From Nocardia mikamii NBRC 108933 (GTDB lineage: Bacteria; Actinomycetota; Actinomycetes; Mycobacteriales; Mycobacteriaceae), in the NCBI RefSeq assembly GCF_001613505.1, contig NZ_BDCM01000009.1:248001-312000 (forward strand): a stretch of 64,000 nt of DNA. The letters are read 5' to 3'. Position 1 is the stretch's first letter, and each line of letters opens with the position of its first letter. Under the pieces are notes generated by a model. The model made no database searches. It was not told the origin of the DNA and worked only from the letters and a program-made list of their open reading frames with translations. This document shows, one piece after another, positions 33,156 through 43,032 of the stretch. The translations under genes and the position numbers were made by a program.

Positions 33156-33718
33156 TACCTGGAGCGAAAAACCAAGGGGAACAACAGTGGCGGGAGCTGC
33201 GCGCCGTGAGCGCGCAGCCTCACCACGGCCCGGTTCGTGAATCGCCGGAGTGGAGCCATGCCCTTCTTCCCCACGCATGCGCAGGTAAGAACTTCCCGAC
33301 TGATGCGACGCACACCGATACGGTCCTCCCCGACATACGGGCGTCGTGATGTTTCGCCGCGAAGCCGTGATCACACCGTGCTGATCGAAGGTCGCGGCGA
33401 GGAGGCGTTCGCCGACGCCGCCGAGCTACCATCTGTTTCGCTTTCCGGTTCCGAATAAGACTCCGCTTCAACGACTTCCGAACAGCCCTGGCGTGCGAGC
33501 AGCGCATTTCGATGCGATGTGCACGCGGAAGCCACTCGGGCACTCAGATGTTTACTGGACGGTAGCCATGGCTAATCCGTGGCCGGGGCCTCCCTGTTTC
33601 ACCCGATCGAAACTGCTCGACCTCTCACTGATGCACACCTGACCGACTACTCGGTCCGGACCGCATCGGACGCAAGTCAGAACGTTCGTCGAAAGGACTG
33701 AGGGACAGTGCACTACCT
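33156..33718. other. Intergenic region without recognisable gene
   Basis: 563 bases of mixed composition. Open frames here lack a ribosome binding site and protein-like character. A short palindrome CGGTCCGGACCG occurs about 65 bases before the P450 gene (near 33650). No repeats or IS ends were seen. Confidence 0.4.
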
Positions 33719-35026
33719 ATGTTCGAGCTCGGCCATGGTGTCGTCGGCCGGTGGTGGCCGGTGACAGCCGAGATGGAAATCCTCGAACTGACAGACGATT
33801 TCTACCAGGATCCGCATGCGACCTATCGGGCGCTGCGCGAGCGCGGTCCCCTCCATCGCATTCGATTGGACGGTGTGGTCGGCTGGTTGATCGTCGATCA
33901 CGACGTGGCGAAACAAGCCTTCGCGGAACCGACCATCAGCAAGCGCATCGGGTCGCCCGAGGGACAGGCCGTGCTGGCCAAAAACGGTGCGGCCGAGATG
34001 TTCAACACCGCCATCAACGACAATATGCTGTTCGCCGATCCGCCACAGCACACGCGTCTGCGCCGTCTCGTGGCGAAGGCGTTCGCGGGCCCCGCCATCC
34101 GCGATCTGCAACCGAGGATCACCGCGATCGCCGACACCCTGCTCCACCACATCAGCCCGCGAACGACTGTCGACCTCATCGACAGCTACGCGTTCCGGCT
34201 GCCGATCGCGGTGATCTGCGAACTGCTCGGGGTGCCCGACGACGACAAGGCAGACTTCCGTTCCTGGACCGCCGACGTGGTCAGCGACACCGCCACCAAC
34301 GAGGAACGCGCCGCCGCCGGGGTCGAATACTTCACCTACCTGACGGCGTTGATCGCCGAACGCACCGACGACCCCCGTGACGACCTGCTCTCCCAACTGA
34401 TCATCGCGAAAGACCACGACGACCGCCTGGACCAGCACGAACTCATCGCCATGCTGCTCCTGCTGCTGATAGCGGGGCACGAGACCACCGTCAACCTGAT
34501 CGGCAACTCGGTACTCGAGCTCCTGCGCGAGCCCGCGATCGCCGAGCGGTTGCGCGCGGACCCCGAAGCGATACCCGCCTACGTCGAGGAGATCCTGCGC
34601 TGCCAGGGGTCGCTGCACTTGGCCACGGCCCGCTACACCACCGCCCCGATCACGTTGGGCGATCAGCACATCGACGCGGACGAATTCATCCTCATCTCGC
34701 TCGCCGCCGCCAACCGCGACCCCGCCCGGTTCGCCGAGCCGGACCGCATCGACCTCGAACGACCCGAGAGCCGGCACCTCGCCTTCGGCCACGGCATCCA
34801 CCACTGTCTCGGCGCCGCCCTGGCCCGGATGGAGGCCACGACCGCGATCTCGCGGCTGCTGGCCACTTTCCCGGATCTGTCGCTCGACGGCGAATTCACC
34901 GATCTGACGTGGCGAAAGAGCCTGTTGATTCACGGCTTGACCAGCCTGCCGGTCCGGCTGGCCGCGCGCACGGATTCTCGGACCGGACCCGTCACCGACA
35001 CGGACCGCGTCTCCGTCATGGCCTGA
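33719..35026 (+). CDS. Cytochrome P450 (canonical, CYP107-like)
   Basis: A 435-residue bacterial P450 with all the standard motifs: I-helix LLIAGHETTVNL, K-helix EEILRCQG (ExxR), and the heme loop FGHGIHHCLGAALAR with the Cys ligand. The residues upstream of MEILELTDDFYQDPH are probably not conserved, so the true start may be downstream of 33719, for example the GTG at 33761. No ribosome binding site decides. It stands alone, without ferredoxin or reductase genes nearby, so it must use redox partners encoded elsewhere. The class is typical of macrolide and xenobiotic hydroxylases; substrate unknown. Confidence 0.9.
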   Translation: MFELGHGVVGRWWPVTAEMEILELTDDFYQDPHATYRALRERGPLHRIRLDGVVGWLIVDHDVAKQAFAEPTISKRIGSPEGQAVLAKNGAAEMFNTAINDNMLFADPPQHTRLRRLVAKAFAGPAIRDLQPRITAIADTLLHHISPRTTVDLIDSYAFRLPIAVICELLGVPDDDKADFRSWTADVVSDTATNEERAAAGVEYFTYLTALIAERTDDPRDDLLSQLIIAKDHDDRLDQHELIAMLLLLLIAGHETTVNLIGNSVLELLREPAIAERLRADPEAIPAYVEEILRCQGSLHLATARYTTAPITLGDQHIDADEFILISLAAANRDPARFAEPDRIDLERPESRHLAFGHGIHHCLGAALARMEATTAISRLLATFPDLSLDGEFTDLTWRKSLLIHGLTSLPVRLAARTDSRTGPVTDTDRVSVMA

Positions 35027-35044
35027 CCCGGCCGTCGACACGAC

Positions 35045-35097
35045 GAGTGGTACATCGCGGCGATCCCATTCCGGCTCGCCCCAGCGATGCACCACTC
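35045..35097. repeat. Inverted repeat after P450 gene
   Basis: Arms 35045-35058 and 35084-35097 (GAGTGGTACATCGC and its complement with one mismatch) are separated by 25 bases. It begins 19 bases after the P450 stop and lies about 210 bases before the UvrA-like start. It could be a terminator with a large loop or a regulator site. Confidence 0.4.
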
Positions 35098-35307
35098 ACC
35101 CGTCACCGGTGCCAGGAGAGCGACGGGCACCACGCGGCCGGTGACGCAACCATCCGGACGTGGCGATTCCGCGCTGGTGTCGGAGATTCACGGCTGCGCC
35201 TCGTACGGGCGGTTTGCCGACGATAGAAGCGACCGGTCCCGGGTAACCGATGAAATCAGAGCACCCTTTCGGCACCGGATCGACAACCGAAGACGGGAGG
35301 CGAGGCG

Positions 35308-37971
35308 ATGACAGGTACTTCCGCGCGGAAGCGGGCGCCCGGCGGGGACGCCCCGATCGCCGTTCCCGCCCGTGTCCAGGTGCGCGGCGCGCGGGAGCAC
35401 AATCTCGCCGACGTCGATGTCGACATTCCCCGCGATGCGCTGGTCGTCTTCACCGGTGTTTCGGGCTCCGGGAAATCGTCGCTGGCCTTCGGCACGTTGT
35501 TCGCGGAATCCCAGCGGCGGTATCTGGAGTCGGTGGCACCGTACGCGCGACGCCTCATCGATCAGGTCGGTGTTCCCGATGTCGATTCGATCGAGGGGCT
35601 GCCGCCGGCGGTCGCCCTGCAGCAACACCGCGCCGGCGGTAGCGCGCGATCCTCGGTCGGCAGTGTGACAACGCTGTCGAGTCTGGTCCGCATGCTGTAT
35701 TCGCGGGCCGGCAACTACCCTCCGAAGCAACCGATGCTCTACGCCGAGGACTTCTCGCCGAACACAGTGCAGGGTGCCTGCCCCACCTGTCACGGTATCG
35801 GCAGGGTGTACGAGGTGCCCGAGAAACTGATGGTGCCCGACCCGTCGATGACGATCCGGGACCGGGCGATCGCCTCCTGGCCGCCGGCCTGGCACGGTCA
35901 GAATCTCCGCGACATCCTGGTGTCGCTCGGATACGACGTCGACCGGCCCTGGCGAGACCTGCCGAAGAAGGACCGCGACTGGATCCTCTACACCGACGAG
36001 CACCCGACGGTGCCGGTGTACGCCGGGTTCACCCCGGCGCAGACACGCCGCGCGCTGAAGCAGAAGATGGAGCCCAGCTATCAGGGCACGTTCACCAGTG
36101 CGCGCCGGTACGTCCTCGACACGTTCGCGAACACCAAGAGCGCCTCGGTGAAGAAGCGGGTGTCCCGATTCATCAGTAGTGCGGTGTGCCCCACCTGCGA
36201 CGGCAAACTGCTCAAACCGGAGGCCCTGTCGGTGACGTTCGAAGGGCTCGATATCGCCGAATTCTCCGCGCTTCCCCTGGCCCGCCTCGCCGAACTGTTG
36301 TCGTCGGTACTCGCCGAGAACTGGCGCCCGACCGATATCGGATCCGACGCCGTTCTCGACGAGTCGGCCCGGCGAACGGCGGTCGACAAGCGTGTAGCGG
36401 CCGGAGGTTCCGCACACGATGCGGCCCCGGACGTGCGCAGCACACCGAATATGTCGATCGAAAAGCGCGCTGCCGCACAGCGTTTGGTCAGCGAACTGCT
36501 GGAGCGGCTGCGTCCGGTCACCGACCTGGGCCTGGGTTATCTGTCGTTGGACCGCAGCACACCGACCCTGTCGTCGGGCGAGTTGCAGCGCGTGCGGCTG
36601 GCGACGCAGCTCTCTTCGCAGCTCTTCGGAGTCGTGTACGTCCTCGACGAACCGTCGGCGGGGCTACACCCGCGTGACCGCGACGCCCTGCTGGGCATCC
36701 TGGAGGGGCTGAAGCGCCGCGGCAACAGCGTGTTCGTCGTCGAGCACTCGCTCGACATCATTCGCGCCGCCGACTGGCTGGTCGATCTCGGTCCCGGCGC
36801 GGGCGAGAACGGCGGCCGGATTCTGCACAGCGGACCGCCCGAGGGCTTGAACGACGTCGGCGAATCGGCGACGCGTCGGTACCTGTTCGACCACGAACGG
36901 CCCGCACCCCGGCCGCCGCGGCCCGCGGAGGAATGGTTGCGACTGAAGAAGGTGCGCCGCAACAATTTACGCGATGTGTCGGTGTCGCTTCCGCTGAAGT
37001 GCCTGACCGCTGTCACCGGGGTGTCGGGTTCCGGGAAGTCGAGCCTGGTCAGTCAGGCACTCCCGGCGCTGGTCGGTGAGCACCTGGGCCATCCCGTCGG
37101 CACCGCCGCCGACGACATCGGAGACGACCTGCTGTTGTCCGCCGAGTCGCAGCCTGTCGACGGCACGATCGTCGGCGGAGTCGGTGATCTTCGCCGGGTG
37201 GTGTGCATCGATCAGAAGCCGATCGGGCGCACTCCCCGATCGAATGTCGCCACGTACACGGGAATGTTCGACTACATCCGCCGCCGTTTCGCCAGTACAC
37301 CGAAGGCGCGGCGTCGGCACTACAACGCGGGCCGGTTCTCGTTCAACGTCGCGTCCGGGCGGTGCCCGACATGCGAGGGCGAGGGCTGGGTGATGGTCGA
37401 ATTGCTGTTCCTGCCCAGCGTCTACACGCCGTGCCCGGACTGCCACGGCACCCGCTACCAGGCGAGCACACTCGAAATCACCTGGCACGGACGCAATATC
37501 GCCGAGGTGCTGGAGATGAGTGTCGAGGAGGCGCGGGAGTTCTTCGACGGTGACACCGACATCCTCCGCTCACTGACCGTATTGGACGACGTCGGGCTCG
37601 GCTACCTCCGGCTGGGGCAGCCGGCGACCGAACTGTCCGGCGGTGAGGCCCAACGGGTCAAACTCGCCACCGAACTGCAGCGGGCCCACCGCGGCGACGC
37701 GCTCTACCTTCTCGACGAACCCACCTCCGGACTACATCCGGCCGATACCGACCGGCTGATGCTGCACCTGCAGAAACTGGTGGACGCGGGCAATACCGTC
37801 GTGGTCGCCGAACTGGACATGCGCGTGGTGGTCCGGGCCGACCATGTCATCGACCTCGGCCCCGGCGCCGGCAACGAGGGCGGTCGTGTCGTCACCACCG
37901 GCACCCCGGCCGAGGCGGCCGCCGCCCCACACAGCGCCACCGCCCCCTACCTCGCGGCGGCGCTGCGCTGA
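35308..37971 (+). CDS. UvrA-like ATPase, class II (UvrA2/DrrC type)
   Basis: An 887-residue ABC-type ATPase with two nucleotide-binding domains: Walker [13 protein letters not shown] and [12 protein letters not shown], signatures [15 protein letters not shown] and [15 protein letters not shown], Walker [12 protein letters not shown] and [11 protein letters not shown]. Zinc knuckles CPTCHG, CPTCDG, CPTCEG and CPDCHG are present. The first CPTC comes at about residue 157, roughly 100 residues earlier than in canonical UvrA, so the UvrB-binding domain appears missing, as in UvrA2. Such proteins are linked to damage tolerance or drug resistance. Start ATG has GGGAGG before it. Single gene, not with uvrB or uvrC. 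The main UvrA is expected elsewhere. Confidence 0.9.
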   Translation: MTGTSARKRAPGGDAPIAVPARVQVRGAREHNLADVDVDIPRDALVVFTGVSGSGKSSLAFGTLFAESQRRYLESVAPYARRLIDQVGVPDVDSIEGLPPAVALQQHRAGGSARSSVGSVTTLSSLVRMLYSRAGNYPPKQPMLYAEDFSPNTVQGACPTCHGIGRVYEVPEKLMVPDPSMTIRDRAIASWPPAWHGQNLRDILVSLGYDVDRPWRDLPKKDRDWILYTDEHPTVPVYAGFTPAQTRRALKQKMEPSYQGTFTSARRYVLDTFANTKSASVKKRVSRFISSAVCPTCDGKLLKPEALSVTFEGLDIAEFSALPLARLAELLSSVLAENWRPTDIGSDAVLDESARRTAVDKRVAAGGSAHDAAPDVRSTPNMSIEKRAAAQRLVSELLERLRPVTDLGLGYLSLDRSTPTLSSGELQRVRLATQLSSQLFGVVYVLDEPSAGLHPRDRDALLGILEGLKRRGNSVFVVEHSLDIIRAADWLVDLGPGAGENGGRILHSGPPEGLNDVGESATRRYLFDHERPAPRPPRPAEEWLRLKKVRRNNLRDVSVSLPLKCLTAVTGVSGSGKSSLVSQALPALVGEHLGHPVGTAADDIGDDLLLSAESQPVDGTIVGGVGDLRRVVCIDQKPIGRTPRSNVATYTGMFDYIRRRFASTPKARRRHYNAGRFSFNVASGRCPTCEGEGWVMVELLFLPSVYTPCPDCHGTRYQASTLEITWHGRNIAEVLEMSVEEAREFFDGDTDILRSLTVLDDVGLGYLRLGQPATELSGGEAQRVKLATELQRAHRGDALYLLDEPTSGLHPADTDRLMLHLQKLVDAGNTVVVAELDMRVVVRADHVIDLGPGAGNEGGRVVTTGTPAEAAAAPHSATAPYLAAALR

Positions 37972-38065
37972 CACCACGTCGGAACCGCTGGCGGCAGTCT
38001 CGGGACTGGCCGGCCGCTTCGTCGGCCCGGACCGGGTGAATCGGCGTTGTCAGGGCATCGGAAGA

Positions 38066-39004
38066 TCAGAGCTTGTCGGCGAAGAACGGGACGACCTTCT
38101 TCAACGCCTCGCCCGCGCCCTTCGGCCGGTCGTAGAGGTCGTAGTGGGAGACGTCCGGAAGTTCGAGGAGCTGCTTGTCCGCAGAGGCGGCCTTCTCGTA
38201 GATCTCGTGACCGTCGCGGTAGGCGCCGAAACCGCCCTGCTTGTCGCCGATGACGATGAGCAGCGGCTGGTCGAGCAGCTCGTCGGCCAGGTGGAACGCA
38301 TCCCATCCCAGCGCGGTGGAACCATGCGCGACCTCGAAGGTGGTACAGCCGTTTTTTGCCCGGCCGCGATCGGTGCGGTAGTAGTCGTACGCCTCGATGA
38401 TGTCGATGTCACCCACCTGCTGGGCCTGCTCGGCCGAGCTGGGCAGGATGTCGTTCGCGACGCTGTCCGCGCCGCGGGCCTCGGCGGTGCGCTGCTCGGC
38501 GATGCCCCGTAACGCCGCGATCGGCCCGCCGTCCTGCCCCGAGGTCTCTCGCTGCATCCGGCCGAAGTTCACACCGGTGATCGAGACGACGGCCTTGAAC
38601 CGCTTTTCCGTCTTGGCCGCGGCCAAGGTGTATCCACCACCACCGCAGATGCCGAGCACACCGATACGATCGGCGTCGACATACGGCAGCGTGACCAGGT
38701 AGTCCACCACCCGATGGAAATCCTCGACGCGCTGGGCCGGATCCTCCAGGAACCGCGGGGTGCCGCCGCTTTCCCCCTGAAAGCTCGCGTCGAACGCGAT
38801 GACCACGTTGCCGGCCTCGGCCAGCGCAGGCGCGTAGACGTTGCCGGCCGTCTGCTCCTTGCAGCTGCCGATCGGATGCGCGGCGACGATCGCCGGATAG
38901 GTCCGTGATTCGTCGAAGTCGGGCGGGAAGTGCAGATCCGCCGCGATGTCCCAATACATATCGCGATTGCGGAAGCTGACGTGCTCGATCTTGTGATTGA
39001 CCAT
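38066..39004 (-). CDS. Alpha/beta hydrolase, dienelactone hydrolase/YcjY-like
   Basis: 312 residues from ATG 39004 (GGAG 8 bases upstream); the frame extends upstream without homology. The nucleophile elbow is GICGGGGY (Cys in place of Ser, as in dienelactone hydrolase and YcjY relatives). The acid is probably in the GDKQGGFGAYRDG region and the His in DVSHYDLYD. The substrate could be a lactone or ester. It has candidate MmyB-type operator sequences upstream (39138-39151 and 39228-39241), suggesting control by the regulator encoded at 41143-42033. Confidence 0.87.
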   Translation of the reverse strand: MVNHKIEHVSFRNRDMYWDIAADLHFPPDFDESRTYPAIVAAHPIGSCKEQTAGNVYAPALAEAGNVVIAFDASFQGESGGTPRFLEDPAQRVEDFHRVVDYLVTLPYVDADRIGVLGICGGGGYTLAAAKTEKRFKAVVSITGVNFGRMQRETSGQDGGPIAALRGIAEQRTAEARGADSVANDILPSSAEQAQQVGDIDIIEAYDYYRTDRGRAKNGCTTFEVAHGSTALGWDAFHLADELLDQPLLIVIGDKQGGFGAYRDGHEIYEKAASADKQLLELPDVSHYDLYDRPKGAGEALKKVVPFFADKL

Positions 39005-39137
39005 GGTGTTCACTCCTCTGGTGTTGCGACTCCTCCGATGTCGTGACGAGCCCCGCAGCCGGGTTGTGATGACTGAGTCAGCGAGCCCGTGCACGTCCAG
39101 TCTCGTAGCGCACACCGCCCCTGTGGAGGGGAGAGAT

Positions 39138-39151
39138 CTTTCCCTGGCATC
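39138..39151. promoter_or_regulatory. Degenerate copy of the MmyB-regulator half-site
   Basis: CTTTCCCTGGCATC matches 11 of 14 positions of CTCTCCCAGGCAAC found at the regulator promoter. It lies about 135 bases upstream of the hydrolase start. Confidence 0.3.
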
Positions 39152-39211
39152 GGGGTCACGAGGCCGGTGCGCGAAACGCATTCATCCACCTCGTCCGGGC
39201 GATCACGAACC

Positions 39212-39241
39212 GGAGGCAGGGAGGAAACTCTCCCAGGCAAC
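39212..39241. promoter_or_regulatory. Candidate operator shared with the MmyB-type regulator gene
   Basis: The right part, CTCTCCCAGGCAAC (39228-39241), is an exact 14-base match to 42078-42091 at the regulator promoter. The left part (GGAGGCAGGGAGG) is a poor inverted copy. It lies between the divergent hydrolase (39004) and small-protein (39387) genes and could regulate either. Confidence 0.5.
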
Positions 39242-39386
39242 CCGCCGGATCGAGGCATACCGTGAATTCGTGACCGACAGAACGCGCCTTCTCGCCGCGT
39301 AGAGGTCGTCGACCTCGCCGCCCTCGGTCAGGACCACCACCACCGAACCGAATGATGCTCGGTCGATCAACCACGCGGAGCGGAGC

Positions 39387-39614
39387 ATGCCGTCACCCAT
39401 TCACACCCACGTCCAGGAACTGCTGGACTACTTCGGTGGATGTGCACACTGCGGGTATCCGGCATCGGCGTCGCTGATCACCCGCGAGTACCCCGACGGC
39501 ACCACCGAGCACGAAATAGTAGCCACCTGCGGCTTGCCGTGCGGCTGGCGCGCACCGGTCCCGATGACGCGGATGACCCGGCCACAGCTCTCCCGGCCGG
39601 CCTGGCGGCAATGA
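39387..39614 (+). CDS. Small Cys-containing hypothetical protein
   Basis: A 75-residue protein with CAHCGYPASASLITREYPDG and CGLPCGWRAP: two CxxC-like pairs, likely a small zinc-binding ribbon. The ATG is preceded by GGAG elements. I do not recognise a named family. It is followed 36 bases later by another small gene in the same direction, and the pair is likely co-transcribed. Confidence 0.55.
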   Translation: MPSPIHTHVQELLDYFGGCAHCGYPASASLITREYPDGTTEHEIVATCGLPCGWRAPVPMTRMTRPQLSRPAWRQ

Positions 39615-39650
39615 TCGGCAGCGGCTCCAGCCCGCGAAGGGGAGTTCTCG

Positions 39651-39902
39651 ATGTGCACACATAGCGCTGTCGAGCATGCGACGATCACCGGCGATAGACC
39701 GACGCGGCCCGCGGACTGCGATGTGCGGCTTCGAATCTGGTTGGGTGATATCGCCTTCGACTACCTGGCGGCGGCCGCAGCCGCCAGCAATCTGATCAAC
39801 GACTGGCGGCGAAGGCCTTGGTACGCAATCGAATTGATGCGCGACACCATCGAGGAGCGGCTGCCTCGCCTGCCGAACGAACGGCTGTTCCTCGGAGCGT
39901 GA
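39651..39902 (+). CDS. Small hypothetical protein
   Basis: 83 residues, starting at an ATG with GGGGAG 7 bases before it. The sequence has protein-like composition: VRLRIWLGDIAFDYLAAAAAASNLINDWRRRPWY (positions about 39720-39825) suggests an amphipathic helical segment. No family is recognised and no signal peptide is visible. It follows the small Cys protein and precedes the NmrA-like gene. Confidence 0.5.
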   Translation: MCTHSAVEHATITGDRPTRPADCDVRLRIWLGDIAFDYLAAAAAASNLINDWRRRPWYAIELMRDTIEERLPRLPNERLFLGA

Positions 39903-39957
39903 CTCCGATCGCGACCGCACCGGGTGAAAGTCACTGTCTGCGTTCGGATTCTTGTCG

Positions 39958-40902
39958 GTGGCTCCCGATAACGTCTGGCAGGTGAACCGACCCCGCACCG
40001 GTACAAAACCCTCGGCGCCGTCCACGGTCCTGTCCCCGCCTTCCGCCCGTCCGGTGCTGGTCACGGGCGCATCGGGCAGAATCGGCTCGGGTGTGGTGGC
40101 CGCGTTGCTCTCGGCGGGTGCACCCGTTCGCGCGGCCTACCGGGACCCCGCACGCACTGCCGCGATGACGGAATCCGGCCACGACGCGGTCACCGTCGAC
40201 TACAGGCGGCCTGCCACCCTGCCCGCCGCGATGGCGGGAGTCGGCACCCTCTTCCTGGTCACGGCCACTACCGCGACGCAGACCCAAGATGAACTCACCC
40301 TGGTCGACGCGGCGTGCGAGGCCGGTGTCGAACGCGTCGTCAAGGTGTCTTTGTGGCGGGCCGACGAACGCCTCACTCCCCTCGCCGACCTGCATCGACC
40401 GGTGGAGCAGGCCATCGAGCGCTCCGGATTGCGGTGGACCTTCTTGCGGCCGAACTTCTTCATGCAGAACTTCGCGCAGATGGCGGCGTCGATCGCCGAG
40501 CACGGAGTGATCGCACGTCCGGGAGGTTCGGCGCCCATCAGCTACGTCGACGCCCGTGACGTTGCCGGTGTCGCGGCGCATGTCCTCACCACAGGCGGCC
40601 ACGACGGCCGGGTCTACTCCCTTACCGGCCCCCGTGCCCTCACCTACGAGCAGGTGGCCGACGTGTTCTCGGATGTTCTGCGCAACCCCGTGCGATATCG
40701 CGCACAGACCGCGACGCAAGCACGTGAGGGCCTGCTCGCTGCCGGCGTTCCGGCATTCATGGCAGCAGCCTTGGTCCGGGTGAGCGTCGTCTACGGCGAG
40801 GGCGGGGCCGATTCGGTCCTATCCACCGTCACCGACCTGACCGGTGACGCGCCGAGAACCTTCGAACAGTTCGTTCGCGGCCATCGCCGGCTCTTCGGAT
40901 AA
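39958..40902 (+). CDS. NmrA-like NAD(P)-binding protein
   Basis: About 314 residues with an N-terminal Rossmann motif VLVTGASGRIGSGVVAALL and the NmrA-family pattern of atypical SDRs (DELTLVDAACEAGVERVVKVS, LRWTFLRPNFFMQN, PISYVDARDVAGVAAHVLT). Members act as redox sensors or as quinone/isoflavone reductases. The start is unclear: TTG 39952, GTG 39958 and GTG 39982 are possible, none with a good binding site. NmrA-type genes are often controlled by adjacent XRE/MmyB regulators, and one is encoded convergently 240 bases downstream. Confidence 0.85.
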   Translation: MAPDNVWQVNRPRTGTKPSAPSTVLSPPSARPVLVTGASGRIGSGVVAALLSAGAPVRAAYRDPARTAAMTESGHDAVTVDYRRPATLPAAMAGVGTLFLVTATTATQTQDELTLVDAACEAGVERVVKVSLWRADERLTPLADLHRPVEQAIERSGLRWTFLRPNFFMQNFAQMAASIAEHGVIARPGGSAPISYVDARDVAGVAAHVLTTGGHDGRVYSLTGPRALTYEQVADVFSDVLRNPVRYRAQTATQAREGLLAAGVPAFMAAALVRVSVVYGEGGADSVLSTVTDLTGDAPRTFEQFVRGHRRLFG

Positions 40903-41142
40903 CTGCTCGCTGCTGCCTTTTCCGCATAGCGGTCGGCCCGCCGCCGTCGATGCGACCTGCCGTGGCTCCGCCATGGCGGCGTCGATCCCGATCGAGCGTG
41001 GGAGCGCCACCAGGCCGCCGGTCGATCGCCCCTACTCGGATCACCGAGACCCGATTATCGTGGCGCGATGCTGCCCGCGGGTTCGCGCGGCCGGCACAGT
41101 CGCCGTGCCGCGACTCTCGCGCAGCCGACAGCCACATCCCGC

Positions 41143-42033
41143 TCAGAGCGTGCGGTGCTCCTCCGACGTTTCCGAAGCCGGGAGATGCTCGACCGACCAG
41201 GAGGCGAGGATGCGCAATTTGTCCTGGGACACACTGCCCGGCTCGGTCGACCACAGCACCAATTGCTGATCCGGGTCGCCGGAATAGCGAAAAGTGTCCC
41301 ATTCCAACACCAGATCGCCGACCTCGGGGTGGCTCATCCGTTTGGTGCCGAATTCCTGGTGGGCGACATGGCGGGCCGCCCACCACTGCCGGAATTGCTC
41401 GTCGGCGACCGACAACTCGCCGACCAGCGCGGTCAGGCGCGGATCGGTGGGATTCGCTGCCGCTTCCATGCGCAGGATCGCCACGCAGGTCCGCGCGACG
41501 GCCTCCCAGTCGGTGTACAGCCGGCGCATCGCGGGGTCCAGGAAGATCATCCGCACGTAGTTGCGCTGTTTCTGCGGAATCTTGCCGAAATCGGCGATGA
41601 GCGCCGCGGCCAGCTGATTCCACGCCAGGATGTCGAGGTGGCGGCCGAAGATCAGCGCCGGTGTATCGGTCAGCTGCTCCAGCAGCCTGCCGAGTTGCGC
41701 TCGCACGACCTGGCGGCCACGCGGCGCGGAGGGGCGGCTGTCGGCCCGTTCGGCCAGGCTGCGAACGTAATCGCGCTGCTCGCGATCCAACTGCAGCACC
41801 CGGACCAGGGTGTCGAGTACGGGCTCGGACGGGGCCAGCCGCCCCTGCTCGATCCGCGTGTAATAGTCGGTGCTGATCGCGGCCAATTCCGCGACCTCTT
41901 CGCGACGCAGGCCCGGCACCCGCCGCGGCCGCAGGTCGCTGGAAGGCAGGCCGAGAGCGCCCGGCTCGAGCTGCGCCCGGCGGGCTTTCAAGAACTCCCC
42001 CAGCTCACGCAGATGCGGCTCCCTGACGGTCAT
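41143..42033 (-). CDS. XRE-family transcriptional regulator with MmyB-like ligand-binding domain
   Basis: 296 residues: an N-terminal helix-turn-helix (RRVPGLRREEVAELAAISTDYYTRIEQG, positions about 41925-41840) and a C-terminal MmyB-like PAS-type domain (DTPALIFGRHLDILAWNQLAAALIADF, AILRMEAAANPTDPRLTALVGELSV, TFRYSGDPDQQLVLWSTEPGS). Family members often bind fatty-acid-like ligands and repress nearby SDR or hydrolase genes. A 14-base perfect inverted repeat lies 25 bases before the ATG and is probably its autoregulatory operator. Confidence 0.9.
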   Translation of the reverse strand: MTVREPHLRELGEFLKARRAQLEPGALGLPSSDLRPRRVPGLRREEVAELAAISTDYYTRIEQGRLAPSEPVLDTLVRVLQLDREQRDYVRSLAERADSRPSAPRGRQVVRAQLGRLLEQLTDTPALIFGRHLDILAWNQLAAALIADFGKIPQKQRNYVRMIFLDPAMRRLYTDWEAVARTCVAILRMEAAANPTDPRLTALVGELSVADEQFRQWWAARHVAHQEFGTKRMSHPEVGDLVLEWDTFRYSGDPDQQLVLWSTEPGSVSQDKLRILASWSVEHLPASETSEEHRTL

Positions 42034-42057
42034 ATCACCACGCTAGAACCGATTCGG

Positions 42058-42095
42058 CGGCGTTGCCTGGGCGAATTCTCTCCCAGGCAACGCCG
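42058..42095. promoter_or_regulatory. Perfect 14-base inverted repeat at MmyB-type regulator promoter
   Basis: CGGCGTTGCCTGGG (42058-42071) and CCCAGGCAACGCCG (42082-42095) with a 10-base spacer, centred about 43 bases before the regulator ATG. It is a strong operator candidate. The right half recurs upstream of the alpha/beta hydrolase at 39228-39241. Confidence 0.7.
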
Positions 42096-42211
42096 GGACG
42101 GGAGGCGAGGTCTCGGCGGTCCAGCGGGATCCGACAGCGCGGTCGGTTCCCGCTGGGCCTACCCAGGCTTCGCGGTCGACAACGGAAACGACGTCAACGT
42201 GTGCAGGGGGC

Positions 42212-42598
42212 TTATCGCAGGCCGACGGCCAGCAGGATCACGCCGAGTAGCGGTGGCACCAGTTGTTTGAGGGCCGCGCTCGCCTTGTCGGGGCTGGACG
42301 CGAGCAGGACCAGGCCGGCGGCGGTCATCGAGCCCGCCCCGGTGAACACCAAGGTCGCGCCGATCGTCTGCTCGCCCACCGCGAAGAAGACGGTACCGAC
42401 GATGACCGACACGGCCAGGAACAGATTGTAGAAGCCCTGATTGAAGGCCAGCGGCTTGGTCGTCTCCGCCTCGGCCGCCGAGGCCACCCCGAAGATGGCG
42501 CGGGTTTTCGGGCTCGTCCAGGCGACCGACTCCAGATAGAAGATGTAGATGTGGATCACTGCCGCGAGGCAAGCGAGGATCAGACCTGCTGTGGTCAC
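42212..42598 (-). CDS. DUF1304 family integral membrane protein
   Basis: 128 residues with four predicted membrane helices: LILACLAAVIHIYIFYLESV, FYNLFLAVSVIVGTVFFAVG, IGATLVFTGAGSMTAAGLVL, LVPPLLGVILLAVG. The N-terminal HIYIFYLESVAW and the central QGFYNLFLA are DUF1304 hallmarks. GTG 42598 is chosen because GGAGG lies about 6 bases before it. Function is unknown. Single gene between the regulator and the partner-switching operon. Confidence 0.85.
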   Translation of the reverse strand: MTTAGLILACLAAVIHIYIFYLESVAWTSPKTRAIFGVASAAEAETTKPLAFNQGFYNLFLAVSVIVGTVFFAVGEQTIGATLVFTGAGSMTAAGLVLLASSPDKASAALKQLVPPLLGVILLAVGLR

Positions 42599-43032
42599 CG
42601 AACACCTCCGTAGACGCCGTCGCGCGATATAACCACGCGGCGGCCGGGACGCGTCGGCGACACGTCGGAATGTCGCGGCAGACACACCGGACAGTCCGGC
42701 GAGCGCGGCGCGATGCCGTCCCCGGCCTACCGCCACCTCCGCAATCGCCTCCCGTGGCACGCGATTTCGCCCCCCGGCGATGGGCGCGGTATGCCTGGTG
42801 TGGACGAGGCTCGGCGGGCGCCGATCGACACGCGTCCCGGGGAGCGCGCCGCGGCCGTTACACTCGGTGATCTTGCGAGGTTGAGACCACAGCCGCGCGC
42901 GGCACCGCGAAACCACGCCGAGTATCGCGGTGTTCGTGATGCGCAGACGTGCCTGCACAGATCCGCTCGGCCGCCACGATTCATACTCGTGAGGGCGGAC
43001 ACGAATGCGGGAGTGTAGGGAAGGGTGAATAC
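42599..43032. other. Intergenic region before the partner-switching operon
   Basis: 434 bases between the divergent DUF1304 and STAS genes. No convincing gene, repeat or hairpin was found. It presumably carries both promoters; no clear consensus element is visible. Confidence 0.4.

Noticed and set aside
39387..39902. A toxin-antitoxin pair
   Set aside because: Neither protein matches a known toxin or antitoxin fold and the genes do not overlap; left as hypothetical proteins.
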